Source of the DNA: Oceanibacterium hippocampi
Lineage (GTDB): Bacteria > Pseudomonadota > Alphaproteobacteria > Sneathiellales > Sneathiellaceae
Reading direction: 5' to 3'
Length of the DNA stretch: 64,000 nucleotides
Assembly (NCBI RefSeq): GCF_900172325.1
Contig: NZ_FWFR01000004.1
Coordinates: 1 to 64,000 of the forward strand
The translations under genes and the position numbers were made by a program. Under the pieces are notes generated by a model. That model saw only the letters and a list, made by a program, of their open reading frames with translations, was not told the DNA's origin and searched no databases. How positions within the stretch are numbered: position 1 is the first letter of the stretch; each line of letters opens with the position of its first letter. Of the stretch, positions 50,786-59,969 are shown in pieces.

Positions 50786-51168
50786 CGATCAAACCGCATC
50801 GTCCCGCTCCGGCGCCGCGCCAGGTTCCGCCTGACCAATCGGCAATGTTGTCAGGCCGACCGTCTCGCGCGGTTGCACATTATCACTATCGGGAAGCAGG
50901 ATCGAAGGCAAACGGGCCGTTCGACACCGACCGCGGCGGCGCTTTCACCTACAGGGCAGCGAAAGCGACCCGAGAGTCGCTGTTCTCGCGGCAGCCCAAG
51001 CAAGGCCGGCACCTGGCCAGTGCGCGGCACGTGCGGGCAGTCTCGGGTTGCGTCAAAAACACGCATTCTCCCGCGGGAATAGAATCGCGATTATCGGAGG
51101 CAGAGCGACAGGCGACATCTCGAGAGGGGCCGCCGCCGCTGACACCGTTTCAGTAGTGGACGGAAGCG
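50786..51168. other. Divergent intergenic region before cydA; no gene seen
   Basis: About 380 bases lie between the divergent 428-residue-protein gene and the cyd operon. Open frames such as 50776-51156 have a random-looking composition and overlap the neighbouring gene. It should contain both promoters, but no clear FNR- or ArcA-like site was found by eye. Confidence 0.4.
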
Positions 51169-52581
51169 ATGATGCCTGAATTCCCGGACGCCGTTGTTCT
51201 GGCCCGAGTCCAGTTCGCTTTCACCATCTCGGCGCACATTATCTTCCCGGCATTCTCGATCGGGCTGGCGAGCTATCTCGCGGTGCTGGAGGGGCTGTGG
51301 CTCTGGACCCGCGACGAAAGCTACTTGAAAATCTTTCAGTACTGGAAGGTGATCTTCGCCGTCGTCTTCGGCATGGGTGTCGTCTCGGGCATCGTCATGA
51401 GCTACCAGTTCGGCACCAACTGGAGCGTTTTCTCCGACAGGACCGGGCCGATCCTGGGGCCGTTGATGGGCTACGAGGTGCTCTCGGCGTTTTTTCTCGA
51501 GGCCGGCTTTCTCGGGGTGATGCTGTTCGGTCTGAACCGGGTTGGCCCGAAACTGCATTTTCTCGCCACATTGATGGTGGCCGTCGGAACACTGATTTCC
51601 GCGTTCTGGATTCTCTCTGTCAATTCCTGGATGCAGACGCCCGCAGGCTTCGCGATCAACGAGGTCGGGCAATTCGTCCCGGTCGACTGGTGGGCGATCG
51701 TCTTCAACCCGTCCTTCCCCTACCGCCTCGTGCATATGGTGCTGGCGGCCTATCTCACCACCGCGTTCGTGGTCGGCGGTGTCGGCGCCTGGCATCTGTT
51801 GCGCGACCGGCGGGACCGGGGCGCGCGGATCATGTTCTCGATGGCGATGTGGATGGCGCTGATCGTGGCGCCGTTGCAGGTGATCGCGGGCGATTTTCAC
51901 GGGCTGAACACGCTCGAACACCAGCCGGCAAAGGTTGCCGCGATGGAGGGCCATTACGAGACCCGCAAGGGCGCGCCCCTGATCCTTTTCGGCCTTCCCG
52001 ACGACGAGGCGGAGGAGACGCGCCATTCGGTCGAGATTCCGAAGCTCGGCTCGCTGATCCTCACCCATGACTGGGACGGCGAGGTCCAGGGATTGAAGGC
52101 CTGGTCGAAGGAGGACCGCCCGCCGGCGGCGATCCTGTTCTGGAGCTTCCGCGTCATGGTCGCCATTGGACTGGCCATGGTCGGTATCGGCTTGTGGAGC
52201 GCGTGGGTGCGGTTTCGCGGCAGACTCCACGACTCCGTTTGGCTGCAACGGGCCGCCGTGGCAATGGCCCCGTCGGGCTTCCTGGCCGTGTTGGCCGGCT
52301 GGGTGACGACGGAAGTCGGACGACAGCCCTGGACCGTCAGCGGATTGCTCAGAACGGCCGATTCGGCGTCGCCGCTCGACGCCGCCGCCGTGGGCGCCTC
52401 GCTCGTTGCCTTCGTCGTTGTCTATTTCGCCGTCTTCGGTTCCGGCACCTTCTACATCCTGAGGCTGATGTCGAAGCGCCCGGAAGCCGGCATTCACGAC
52501 GAGATCGGGCCGACGCGAGCGGCGGGTATCACCCCTGCGCCGGCGATCGATCCGGACCGCGTCATTCGCCACATGAAGTGA
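51169..52581 (+). CDS. cydA: Cytochrome bd-type (cyanide-insensitive) ubiquinol oxidase subunit I
   Basis: This 470-residue membrane protein has the heme-ligand histidine in FTISAHIIFPAFSIGL, PYRLVHMVLAAYLTTAFVVG (second His), and the conserved GRQPWTV near the quinol site. Its length and short Q-loop match the CIO/CioA type rather than the long E. coli CydA. It oxidises ubiquinol and reduces O2 to water without pumping protons. cydB follows 13 bases downstream. Confidence 0.92.
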   Translation: MMPEFPDAVVLARVQFAFTISAHIIFPAFSIGLASYLAVLEGLWLWTRDESYLKIFQYWKVIFAVVFGMGVVSGIVMSYQFGTNWSVFSDRTGPILGPLMGYEVLSAFFLEAGFLGVMLFGLNRVGPKLHFLATLMVAVGTLISAFWILSVNSWMQTPAGFAINEVGQFVPVDWWAIVFNPSFPYRLVHMVLAAYLTTAFVVGGVGAWHLLRDRRDRGARIMFSMAMWMALIVAPLQVIAGDFHGLNTLEHQPAKVAAMEGHYETRKGAPLILFGLPDDEAEETRHSVEIPKLGSLILTHDWDGEVQGLKAWSKEDRPPAAILFWSFRVMVAIGLAMVGIGLWSAWVRFRGRLHDSVWLQRAAVAMAPSGFLAVLAGWVTTEVGRQPWTVSGLLRTADSASPLDAAAVGASLVAFVVVYFAVFGSGTFYILRLMSKRPEAGIHDEIGPTRAAGITPAPAIDPDRVIRHMK

Positions 52582-52594
52582 GGAGCCCAAGAGC

Positions 52595-53599
52595 ATGGAA
52601 CTCGATTTTCCCTTCATCTGGGCCGCGCTGATTGCTTTCGCCGTCCTTGCCTACGTGGTTCTCGACGGCTTCGATCTCGGCATTGGTGTGCTGTTTCCGC
52701 TCCTGCCGGGCAAACACGACCGCGATGTCGCGATGAACTCGGTGGCTCCGGTCTGGGATGGCAACGAGACCTGGCTGGTGCTTGGCGGCGGCGGGCTCTT
52801 CGCCGTATTTCCGTTGGCCTACGCCACCATTCTGCCGGCGCTCTACGCGCCGATTATCGCGATGCTGATCGGGCTCATCTTCCGTGGCGTCTCTTTCGAG
52901 TTCCGTTGGCGGACGACGCGCGGGAGATTCCTCTGGGACTGGGGCTTCGCCTCGGGTTCGTTCCTTGCCACCTTTGCCCAGGGAATTGCGCTGGGCGCGC
53001 TGGTACAGGGGATCGAGGTCGTCGACCGGCAATATGCCGGCGGCTGGTGGGATTGGCTGACGCCCTTCAGCCTGCTCACCGGCCTCGGGCTGGTTTGCGG
53101 CTACGCGCTGCTCGGCGCGACTTGGCTGGTGATGAAATCCGAAGGCGACCTGCAGCATCGGGCCCGCAGGTTCGCCTGGGCAAGCGGCATCGCGACCCTG
53201 GCCTTTGTCGCCGCCGTCAGCCTGGCCACGCCGTTCCTCAACCCGAAGTTCCTCGAACGCTGGTTCGCGTGGCCGACGATGATATTCAGCCTCGTGGTCC
53301 CGGCGCTTGTCGCGGTCTGCGCCTGGGGCCTGTTTCGCGGTCTCTCGGAGCAACGCACGGCGCAGCCCTTCCTGGCGTCGCTCGGACTGTTCGTGCTGTG
53401 CTATGCCGGTATCGGGATCAGCTTCTACCCCTACATGGTGCCGCCGAGCGTCACGATCTGGCAGGCCGCGGCGCCGGATTCCAGCCTTCGCTTCCTGTTG
53501 GTCGGCGCGGCGGTCCTCATCCCCGTCATCCTCGCCTACACCGGCTATGCCTACTGGGTCTTCCGGGGCAAGGTCGATCCCTCGAAGGGCTATCATTGA
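52595..53599 (+). CDS. cydB: Cytochrome bd-type ubiquinol oxidase subunit II
   Basis: This 334-residue protein with about eight membrane segments has AYVVLDGFDLGIGVLFPLLP and SVAPVWDGNETWLVLGGGGL, the standard CydB signatures. It forms the heterodimer with CydA. Its TGA overlaps the TTG start of a small third gene. Confidence 0.92.
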   Translation: MELDFPFIWAALIAFAVLAYVVLDGFDLGIGVLFPLLPGKHDRDVAMNSVAPVWDGNETWLVLGGGGLFAVFPLAYATILPALYAPIIAMLIGLIFRGVSFEFRWRTTRGRFLWDWGFASGSFLATFAQGIALGALVQGIEVVDRQYAGGWWDWLTPFSLLTGLGLVCGYALLGATWLVMKSEGDLQHRARRFAWASGIATLAFVAAVSLATPFLNPKFLERWFAWPTMIFSLVVPALVAVCAWGLFRGLSEQRTAQPFLASLGLFVLCYAGIGISFYPYMVPPSVTIWQAAAPDSSLRFLLVGAAVLIPVILAYTGYAYWVFRGKVDPSKGYH

Positions 53600-53703
53600 A
53601 ACCCGGCGCGCGGCGCCTGCTGTGGTTCATCGGCCTCTGGGCCGGCGGTGTCCTGGCGCTATCGATCGTGGGCCTGGCCATAAAGCTCGCCCTCGGCGCA
53701 TGA
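53596..53703 (+). CDS. Small cyd-associated membrane protein (DUF2474-type)
   Basis: This is a 35-residue frame, below the size of most gene calls. It starts at a TTG within CATTGA, overlapping the cydB stop by four bases, and encodes a basic N-terminus (KPGARR) plus one membrane helix (LLWFIGLWAGGVLALSIVGL). Such one-helix proteins (CydX, and the DUF2474 family of CIO operons) stabilise cytochrome bd. Overlap with cydB and the single helix support it; the TTG start is the weak point. Confidence 0.72.
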   Translation: MKPGARRLLWFIGLWAGGVLALSIVGLAIKLALGA

Positions 53704-53727
53704 AGGCCGTGACCTGAGGCGTTCTTT

Positions 53728-53754
53728 GCGGCCGCTCGGGCCGCCGCCGGCCGC
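53728..53754 (+). terminator. Possible terminator hairpin after the cyd operon
   Basis: GCGGCCG and CGGCCGC pair around a 13-base GC-rich loop. A-rich rather than T-rich sequence follows, so termination on the plus strand is doubtful. Confidence 0.3.
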
Positions 53755-53818
53755 GCGAAAAACTCACCGATTGGCCGACCATGCTTGTCCGGAGCCCGGT
53801 TCCGCGTCTTCGTTCGAT

Positions 53819-53828
53819 GTGTATACAA
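53819..53828 (+). promoter_or_regulatory. Candidate GntR/FCD operator upstream of the SDR operon
   Basis: GTGTATACAA matches TTGTATACAA at nine of ten positions and resembles sites near the FCD-type regulator gene at 58769-58799. It is 92 bases before the SDR start, in an AT-rich promoter-like stretch. Confidence 0.5.
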
Positions 53829-53920
53829 AAACAGAAGAAAAAAATACACTTTTGAGAAATAGCTATTATGATCGCGGCTCGATCACCGCGGCGGGTGACT
53901 GACTGGAGGAGTCGTACGAG

Positions 53921-54703
53921 ATGGATCTAGACCTTGCGGGCAAGACCGTAATGATTACCGGCGCTTCGAAAGGCATCGGCCGGGCTGCCGCCGAAGCGTT
54001 TGCCCGTGAAGGGTGCGATCTCTGCCTTGCGGCGCGCTCGCGGGAGCAACTCGAATGCCTGCGTGACGGCATTGCCCGGGAACAGGGCGTCAAGGTGACG
54101 ATCTTCCCAATGGATCTGTCGGCGCCCAGCAACATGATCGAACTGGCGGCCGAGTGCGAGACGGCGGACATCCTCGTCAACAATGCCGGCGATATTTCCT
54201 CCGGGCCGCTCGATTCGCTCACGGACGACGACTGGCGGCGCGGGTTCGACCTCAAGGTCTTCGGATACATCACCCTGACGCGGGAGCTATACAGGCACAT
54301 GAAGGCCCGGAAATCGGGGGTTATCGTCAACGATATCGGGAATTCGGGCGAGAACTGGGACGCCAACTACATCGCCGGCAGTACCGGAAACGCGGCGCTG
54401 ATGTCGTTCACCAAGGCACTGGGCGGGGCCAGCCTGAACGACGGCATCCGGGTCGTCGGCGTCAACCCGGGGCCGGTCGCCACCGATCGCATGACCAAGC
54501 TCATGAAACGGCGCGCCGTCGACTGGTACGGCGACGAAGGCCGCTGGGAAGAGCTCTTCGAGAAATATCCGGGTGGGCGGCCGGCAACGCCGGAGGAAGT
54601 GGCGGACCTGATGGTTTTTCTCGCCTCGCCGAAGGCCGGCTATATCAGCGGAACGATCGTCACGATCGACGGCGGCATCGCTGCCCGCGGCTCCATCATC
54701 TAG
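53921..54703 (+). CDS. Short-chain dehydrogenase/reductase family protein with atypical active site
   Basis: This 260-residue protein has the NAD(P) fold KTVMITGASKGIGRAAAEAF, the NNAGD motif in ILVNNAGDISSG, and the C-terminal VNPGPVATDRM and GGIAARGSII. The catalytic segment reads NSGENWDANYIAGSTGNAAL. Aligned on the following TKAL, the usual Tyr-x3-Lys falls on Gly and Asn, so the standard catalytic pair is missing. It starts the operon with aminotransferase, hydrolase and M20 genes; GGAGGAG precedes the ATG. Confidence 0.85.
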   Translation: MDLDLAGKTVMITGASKGIGRAAAEAFAREGCDLCLAARSREQLECLRDGIAREQGVKVTIFPMDLSAPSNMIELAAECETADILVNNAGDISSGPLDSLTDDDWRRGFDLKVFGYITLTRELYRHMKARKSGVIVNDIGNSGENWDANYIAGSTGNAALMSFTKALGGASLNDGIRVVGVNPGPVATDRMTKLMKRRAVDWYGDEGRWEELFEKYPGGRPATPEEVADLMVFLASPKAGYISGTIVTIDGGIAARGSII

Positions 54704-54719
54704 GGAAAAGAGTAGCGCC

Positions 54720-55853
54720 ATGCGGCAGTTCGAAGAGAAGAACGCCTATTTCGACCAGCTGTTCTCGACCCCGGGGCTCAAGTGGCTCGGTCAGAATACA
54801 AACCATATGCCGATGCATCCCTCGGTCCGCCAGGCGCTCCTGCAGGCTGTCGAGGACGAGGGCTTCCACGCCTACGCGCCGCCCGCGGGTTTCGAGGCCC
54901 TGCGCCAGGGAATCGTCGCGGATCTCGACCTCCCGGGCGCGTCGGCGCTGGTGACCGACGGCGCGGTCGGCGGACTGTTCCTCGTCTGCCACGCGTTCTG
55001 CCGGCCGGGCACCAATTTCGTCACCACCGATCCGGGCTGGAAATGGCCGATGCAGTTCGCCCGGCAGGCCGGCGCCGAGGTTCGCGAGATCGCGATTTAC
55101 GATCCGGCGCTGAACTACCGGCTGTCGCCGGAGCAGCTGCGCGCGACGGTCGATCAGGATACGGCCATCATCTATATCGTCGATCCGAACAACCCGCTGG
55201 GAATCTGTTACACTCGGGACGAGATTTCGGCCTTCTGCGAGATCGCCCGTGGGGTCGATGCGATCCTGCTGCATGACTGCACCTATCGGGATTTTGCCTT
55301 CGACCACACCCTCGCCGCGACCTTCTATCCGGAAGGCACGGTGACCAGTTACAGCTTCTCGAAATGGCTTGGCCTTGCCGGTCTCCGGATCGGCGCCGTG
55401 ATCTCGAATCCCGATGTCGTCGAGACGCTGGCCGGCATATCGCCCTCGACCCTCGGAAGCAGTGTCATCGCGCAGCGCGGCGCGCTGGCCGGCCTCGCCG
55501 TCAAGGGTGCCTGGATGGAGGAGGTGTTGCGCGTCCAGCGCGGCAACCAGGATCGCATTCGCGAGGTGGTGGATTCCGTTCCGGGCCTGTCCCTGCCGGT
55601 ATTCCCGTCGAACGGCAACTTCCTGGTCGTCGAATGCGCCGAGCTCGGCATCGCGCCAGAGGCGCTGGTTGCGGCGTACCAGGAACGCGGCATCATGATC
55701 CGCCAGGGGCGCTATCACACGCCGCGCTTCGGTGACCGCTTCATCAAGGTCAGCACATCCGTGCCCGCGTCGTGGGTCGAGGAGTTTTGCGGCCTGCTGC
55801 CGGAGATGATCGAGACGGCGCGCGGCATGAACATGACCAGGCCACTGTTCTAG
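54720..55853 (+). CDS. Class I/II PLP-dependent aminotransferase
   Basis: This 377-residue protein has fold-type I features: AIIYIVDPNNPLGICYTR with the substrate-contact Asn, LLHDCTYRDFAF with the PLP-ring Asp, and the Schiff-base lysine in VTSYSFSKWLGLAGLRIG. The substrate amino group donor is unknown. It lies 16 bases after the SDR gene in the same operon. Confidence 0.88.
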   Translation: MRQFEEKNAYFDQLFSTPGLKWLGQNTNHMPMHPSVRQALLQAVEDEGFHAYAPPAGFEALRQGIVADLDLPGASALVTDGAVGGLFLVCHAFCRPGTNFVTTDPGWKWPMQFARQAGAEVREIAIYDPALNYRLSPEQLRATVDQDTAIIYIVDPNNPLGICYTRDEISAFCEIARGVDAILLHDCTYRDFAFDHTLAATFYPEGTVTSYSFSKWLGLAGLRIGAVISNPDVVETLAGISPSTLGSSVIAQRGALAGLAVKGAWMEEVLRVQRGNQDRIREVVDSVPGLSLPVFPSNGNFLVVECAELGIAPEALVAAYQERGIMIRQGRYHTPRFGDRFIKVSTSVPASWVEEFCGLLPEMIETARGMNMTRPLF

Positions 55854-55881
55854 CGGCCCGGCCAGCTTTCGGGAGGTGTCG

Positions 55882-56763
55882 ATGAGCTTTGCGACGACGG
55901 ACGACGGGGTTCGCCTTTACTTCGAGGAAGCGGGAGACGGTTCGCCGATCGTCTTCGTGCACGAATTCGGTGGCGATCACCGCAGCTGGGAGCCCCAGAT
56001 GCGCTATTTCTCGCGCCGGCACCGCTGTATCACCTTCGGCGCCCGCGGCTATCCGCCGTCGGATGTGCCCGAGGACGTCGAGGCCTATTCCCAGAAGCGC
56101 GCGGTGCAGGACATCGTCGCCGTCATGGACGCGGCGAAGGTCGACAAGGCCCATGTCGTCGGGCTTTCCATGGGCGGTTTCGCGACACTCCATCTCGGGC
56201 TCGAGCAGCCGGACCGGGCGCTCTCGCTGGTCGTCGCCGGGGCCGGATACGGGGCGGAGAAGGAATTCGAGGATTACTTCCGCGACGTGTCGCTCGAAGT
56301 CGCCCGCAACTTCGAGGCTCAGGGCAGCGAAGTCTTTGCCCGGACCTACGCGCTCGGGGCGTCGCGCGTGCAGTTCCAGAACAAGGACCCGCGCGGCTGG
56401 CGCGAGTTCGCGGAGCAGCTGGGCGAGCATTCCGCGCTCGGGGCCGCCAACACGATGCGTGGCGTGCAGGCCCGGCGTCCGTCCATCTACGACCTTGCCG
56501 ACGGTCTCGCCCGGATGACGCTTCCGACGCTCGTCGTTGTTGGCGACGAGGACGATCATTGCATCCAGCCGGGTGTGTTCCTGAAGAAGACGCTGCCTGC
56601 CTGCGGCCTGCTGGTGATGCCGAAAACGGGTCACACGCTCAACCTGGAGGAGCCCGATTCCTTCAATCGCGCGCTGGCGGAATTCATCGCCCAGGTCGAG
56701 GCGGGTCGCTGGTCGAGGCGCGACCCCCGGGCGACACCCGACCAGATCATGAAGACGTCATGA
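55882..56763 (+). CDS. Alpha/beta hydrolase
   Basis: This 293-residue protein has the oxyanion region IVFVHEFGGDHRSW, the nucleophile elbow VVGLSMGGFATLH, the acid in VVVGDEDDHCI and the histidine in PKTGHTLNLEEP. ATG 55882 has GGGAGG five bases upstream; the in-frame GTG two codons earlier overlaps that site. Its stop overlaps the M20 gene. It could open a lactone, ester or carbamate in the pathway. Confidence 0.87.
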   Translation: MSFATTDDGVRLYFEEAGDGSPIVFVHEFGGDHRSWEPQMRYFSRRHRCITFGARGYPPSDVPEDVEAYSQKRAVQDIVAVMDAAKVDKAHVVGLSMGGFATLHLGLEQPDRALSLVVAGAGYGAEKEFEDYFRDVSLEVARNFEAQGSEVFARTYALGASRVQFQNKDPRGWREFAEQLGEHSALGAANTMRGVQARRPSIYDLADGLARMTLPTLVVVGDEDDHCIQPGVFLKKTLPACGLLVMPKTGHTLNLEEPDSFNRALAEFIAQVEAGRWSRRDPRATPDQIMKTS

Positions 56764-58001
56764 GCCTGGCGCGGCCGTCCCGCTTCGTCGACCAGGACCG
56801 GCTGTGGCGGCGCCACGAGGAACTGGCGCGTTTCGGCGCGACCGCGCGCGGCGGGGTCAACCGGCAGGCGCTTTCGCCCGAGGATGCGGCGGCACGTCTG
56901 CAGCTTGTCGACTGGGCGCGACCGCTCGGACTGACCGCGAAATCGGATGCCGTCGGCAACCTCTTTCTCGTGCTCAAGGGCAGGGATGCTGCCCTCTCGC
57001 CGGTGCTGTCAGGCTCCCATATCGACAGCCAGCCGACTGGCGGCCGTTTCGACGGGGCCTACGGCGTGCTCGCAGCACTCGAGGCGGTCGAGGCGCTCCT
57101 TGCGGCCGGCCTCCGCCCAAGGCGCTCCATCGAGGTGGTCGCCTGGATGAACGAGGAAGGCTCGCGCTATGCGCCCGGCATGATGGGCTCCGCCGCCTTT
57201 GCGGGCGCGCGCAGCCTGGCCGATATCCTGGCCGTGCGGGACGCCGACGGGGTGTCCGTCGAGGCGGCGCTCGCCTGCATGCCGTCGTTCCCGCCGGTCG
57301 ATCTGCCCAGGCCGGTCCATGCCTATGTCGAGGCCCATATCGAACAGGGCCCGGTCCTCGAACGCGAAGGATTCCCGGTCGGGATTGTCACCGGCATCCA
57401 GGGCAAGCGCACCTATCGTGTCACGGTGACAGGGGAGGAAGCCCACGCGGGTACCGCGCCCCGGGGCGAGCGCCGGGACGCGCTGTTCGCGGCAATGGAT
57501 ATTGTTTCAGCCCTGCGGCGCCTGACCGACGATCCCGAGGGTCTGGTGCGATTCACGGTCGGCGCCTTCACGGTGCGACCGAACGCGCCCTCCGTGGTGC
57601 CGAGCTCGGTCGTGTTCTCGATCGACCTGCGACATTACGATGCCGGTATCCTGGCGTCGCTCGGCGACCGGGTCGAGACGGTTTGCGAGACCAATGCCGG
57701 TGTTTGTCATGTCGCCGTCGAGGAACTGAGCCGAGCGGACCCGAAAAGCTTCCCGGTCTCGATGCGGGACCGCATCCGCGCCGCCGCCGGGGCGCTCGGC
57801 ATACCGCACCGGGATCTGCCGTCCGCCGCGGGACATGACGCCGGCTATCTCCACCTGGCCTGCGAGACCGGCATGATCTTCGTTCCCTGTCGTGACGGCG
57901 TGAGTCACCGCGAGGACGAGTGGGCCGAGCCCGCGGCACTCGCCGACGGCGCGCGCGTGCTGACCGAGACGCTTGCCGGACTGGCGGATTGCGCGCCGTG
58001 A
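56760..58001 (+). CDS. M20 family Zn-dependent amidohydrolase (N-carbamoyl-amino-acid hydrolase / allantoate amidohydrolase-like)
   Basis: This 413-residue protein has the metal ligands in LSGSHIDSQPTGGRFDGAYG and WMNEEGSRYAPGMMGS, the dimerisation domain with GEEAHAGTAPRGERRDALFA, and SAAGHDAGYLHLACETGMIF near the C-terminus. The family hydrolyses ureido or N-carbamoyl bonds, releasing ammonia and CO2. The ATG at 56760 is inside the ATGA overlap with the preceding gene; the open frame to 56559 is a shadow. Confidence 0.86.
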   Translation: MSLARPSRFVDQDRLWRRHEELARFGATARGGVNRQALSPEDAAARLQLVDWARPLGLTAKSDAVGNLFLVLKGRDAALSPVLSGSHIDSQPTGGRFDGAYGVLAALEAVEALLAAGLRPRRSIEVVAWMNEEGSRYAPGMMGSAAFAGARSLADILAVRDADGVSVEAALACMPSFPPVDLPRPVHAYVEAHIEQGPVLEREGFPVGIVTGIQGKRTYRVTVTGEEAHAGTAPRGERRDALFAAMDIVSALRRLTDDPEGLVRFTVGAFTVRPNAPSVVPSSVVFSIDLRHYDAGILASLGDRVETVCETNAGVCHVAVEELSRADPKSFPVSMRDRIRAAAGALGIPHRDLPSAAGHDAGYLHLACETGMIFVPCRDGVSHREDEWAEPAALADGARVLTETLAGLADCAP

Positions 58002-58039
58002 CGGACGGGCCCGGAACAGCGCGATCCCTCAGCGACCGG

Positions 58040-58726
58040 TCAGCCGACCTTTTGCGGAGCCGTGACCTCGATCGGCAGGGACGCGATGAAGTCGGTCAGG
58101 TTCTCGCCCAGCAGGTTGACATGGTCGCGCATCGCCTTGCCAGCGGCCTCGGCGTCCCCTGCCAGAATGGCGTCGATCACAAGCTGGTGCTCGTGAATGG
58201 TCGCGGCCATCCGGCCCGGCCGATAGGTCACGTGACGACGATAGGGGCCGACGCGGTTCCGGATCTGGTTGGTCTGTTCGGCGAGAAATTCGCTCTCGGC
58301 GGCCTCGTAAATCAGGTGGTGGAATTCCCGATTGATCTCGTAGAACTTCGCCGGCTCGTTCTTCTCGAGCGCGGCGATCAGCCGCTTGTGAATATCCAGC
58401 AGCGCCTTGCGCTGCGGAACGGTCATGCGCCGCGTCGCAAGGCGCGTGCACAGGCCTTCGAGCTCGGCCATGACCTCGAACATCTGGATCAGCTTGGGGA
58501 TGGTGAGCGTCGCCACGATCGGCGTCTGACGCGAACGCATCTCGACCAGGCCGGAAGAAGCAAGCTGCCGCAGCGCTTCGCGGACCGGCGTGCGAGACAC
58601 TTTGTGGCGTATCGCCAGCGTCTGTTCGTCCAGGCGCATGCCGGGCGCAAGTTCGCCCGACAGGATCTCCCGCTCCAGCGCCCGCCGGAGGTCGTCTGCC
58701 CTAGTGGCCGTTGCCCGTCCCTTCAT
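58040..58726 (-). CDS. GntR family regulator, FCD type
   Basis: This 228-residue protein has an N-terminal winged helix (ELAPGMRLDEQTLAIRHKVS, RTPVREALRQLASSGLVEMR) and a C-terminal FCD domain (about 95-220) with EINREFHHLIYEAAESEFLA and EHQLVIDAILAGDAEAAGKA, which often bind a metal and a carboxylate. It is convergent with the M20 gene and divergent from the oxygenase gene, with GTATAC-type sites between. It probably represses both flanking operons. Confidence 0.87.
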   Translation of the reverse strand: MKGRATATRADDLRRALEREILSGELAPGMRLDEQTLAIRHKVSRTPVREALRQLASSGLVEMRSRQTPIVATLTIPKLIQMFEVMAELEGLCTRLATRRMTVPQRKALLDIHKRLIAALEKNEPAKFYEINREFHHLIYEAAESEFLAEQTNQIRNRVGPYRRHVTYRPGRMAATIHEHQLVIDAILAGDAEAAGKAMRDHVNLLGENLTDFIASLPIEVTAPQKVG

Positions 58727-58768
58727 CGTTTCCTACCGCGCTTTGGTTCCGCAAGGATGAGTTCTATC

Positions 58769-58799
58769 AAGTATACAAAATACGAATTTTTGTATATAA
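58769..58799. promoter_or_regulatory. Two candidate FCD-regulator operators
   Basis: AAGTATACAA at 58769-58778 and TTGTATATAA at 58790-58799 are 21 bases apart, two helical turns, in an AT-rich region between the regulator and the oxygenase gene. Both resemble TTGTATACAA, a form common for FCD-type GntR proteins. Confidence 0.6.
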
Positions 58800-58923
58800 A
58801 ATATGACGAGGCAATCCCGGGCGCCAGCATGTTGTTCCAGCCTATAGCACGGAGACCGGTGAATAGAAGCCTTTCGGGCTTTCCGCCGGCGATCGACGCA
58901 GTGCGAGACCGGGAGAGGGGGCA

Positions 58924-59919
58924 ATGACACGACACCTTGGCCTGCCCGTTGTCGATCTCGGCCGGTTGGACGGTGGCGGAGGCAGCACGTCCGACATCGC
59001 GCGCGCGATCCGGTCCGCCTGCGAGACGGCAGGTTTCTTCTATCTAGACGGTCATGGCGTGGACGCGCGGATCATCGCCGACGCGTTCGAGGCAAACCGC
59101 CGGTTCCATGCCCTGCCGATGGCGCGCAAGCAGGCCGTGGCTTCGAACCGGTGGCATCGCGGCTATCTCGGGTTCGGCGACGCCAAGCTGAAATCCTCGG
59201 CGCGGTACGCGCCTGCCCGCCAGGCCAATCGGCTGGAATCCTTCTTTGTCCGCCACGAGGTCGAGGAGGACGATCCTGATTTCCGCTCCGGCAAGCCCCT
59301 GCAGGGACCCAATCAGTGGCCCGACGATGCATTCTTCAAGGAAGCGGTGTCGGCTTACGATAAGGCGCTCCGCCGGCTTGGCATGCGGCTGTTGCCGGTC
59401 CTCTCGCTGGCCATCGGAGAAGAGGCGGGGTTTCTCGCTCGGCATTTCGCTCCGCCGTCGACCGCGCTGCGCCTCAACCATTATCCGCCGGCCGAGCCGA
59501 CGCCGGAGGATGACGTATTCGGCAGCCATCCGCATACCGACTACGGCTTCCTGACGCTGCTGGCGCAGGACGCAATCGGTGGCCTCGAGATCGAGACGAC
59601 GGACGGCTCGTGGCATCCGGTGCCCTGTCGCGAGGGGGCGTTCGTGGTCAACATCGGCGACATCTTCGCGCGCTGGACCAACGATGTCTTCAATTCGACC
59701 CGGCATCGGGTCGTCACGCCGGCGGGTGGCAGGGACCGTTACTCGATCGCCTATTTCTTCGACCCCAATCTCGACACGTTCATTGAATGCCTGCCGGCAT
59801 TTCAGGGTGGTGAGGCGCGTTACCAGCCGATCCGTTTCGTCGATTATTTCGCTGAGCGTCTGGACGCCAATTACAGCCGCCGCGATGCGGAGCCCGACGG
59901 GGGTTCGGATGCGTCCTGA
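58924..59919 (+). CDS. 2-oxoglutarate/Fe(II) oxygenase, isopenicillin N synthase-like
   Basis: This 331-residue protein has the N-terminal DIOX region (ACETAGFFYLDGHGVDARII), the iron ligands in SHPHTDYGFLTLLAQD (HxD) and FNSTRHRVVTPAG (distal His), and the RxS co-substrate motif in RYSIAYFFDPN. It should hydroxylate or desaturate a small molecule with O2. It is the first gene of an operon with the acyl-CoA and aldehyde dehydrogenase genes; its substrate is probably the regulon's unknown inducer or a derivative. Confidence 0.88.
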   Translation: MTRHLGLPVVDLGRLDGGGGSTSDIARAIRSACETAGFFYLDGHGVDARIIADAFEANRRFHALPMARKQAVASNRWHRGYLGFGDAKLKSSARYAPARQANRLESFFVRHEVEEDDPDFRSGKPLQGPNQWPDDAFFKEAVSAYDKALRRLGMRLLPVLSLAIGEEAGFLARHFAPPSTALRLNHYPPAEPTPEDDVFGSHPHTDYGFLTLLAQDAIGGLEIETTDGSWHPVPCREGAFVVNIGDIFARWTNDVFNSTRHRVVTPAGGRDRYSIAYFFDPNLDTFIECLPAFQGGEARYQPIRFVDYFAERLDANYSRRDAEPDGGSDAS

Positions 59920-59969
59920 GCGCCGCGACCGGTTCCCCAAGGCCCCCTGTTTCCAGAGGCGAGTTCGTC

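Noticed and set aside
50776-51156. 126-codon frame before cydA
   Set aside because: Overlaps the start of the 428-residue protein gene, random-looking composition, no motif.
53785-53793. Half site TTGTCCGGA of the first regulon upstream of the SDR operon
   Set aside because: Only the left half matches (it continues GCCC), so it cannot form the palindrome; it is likely chance.
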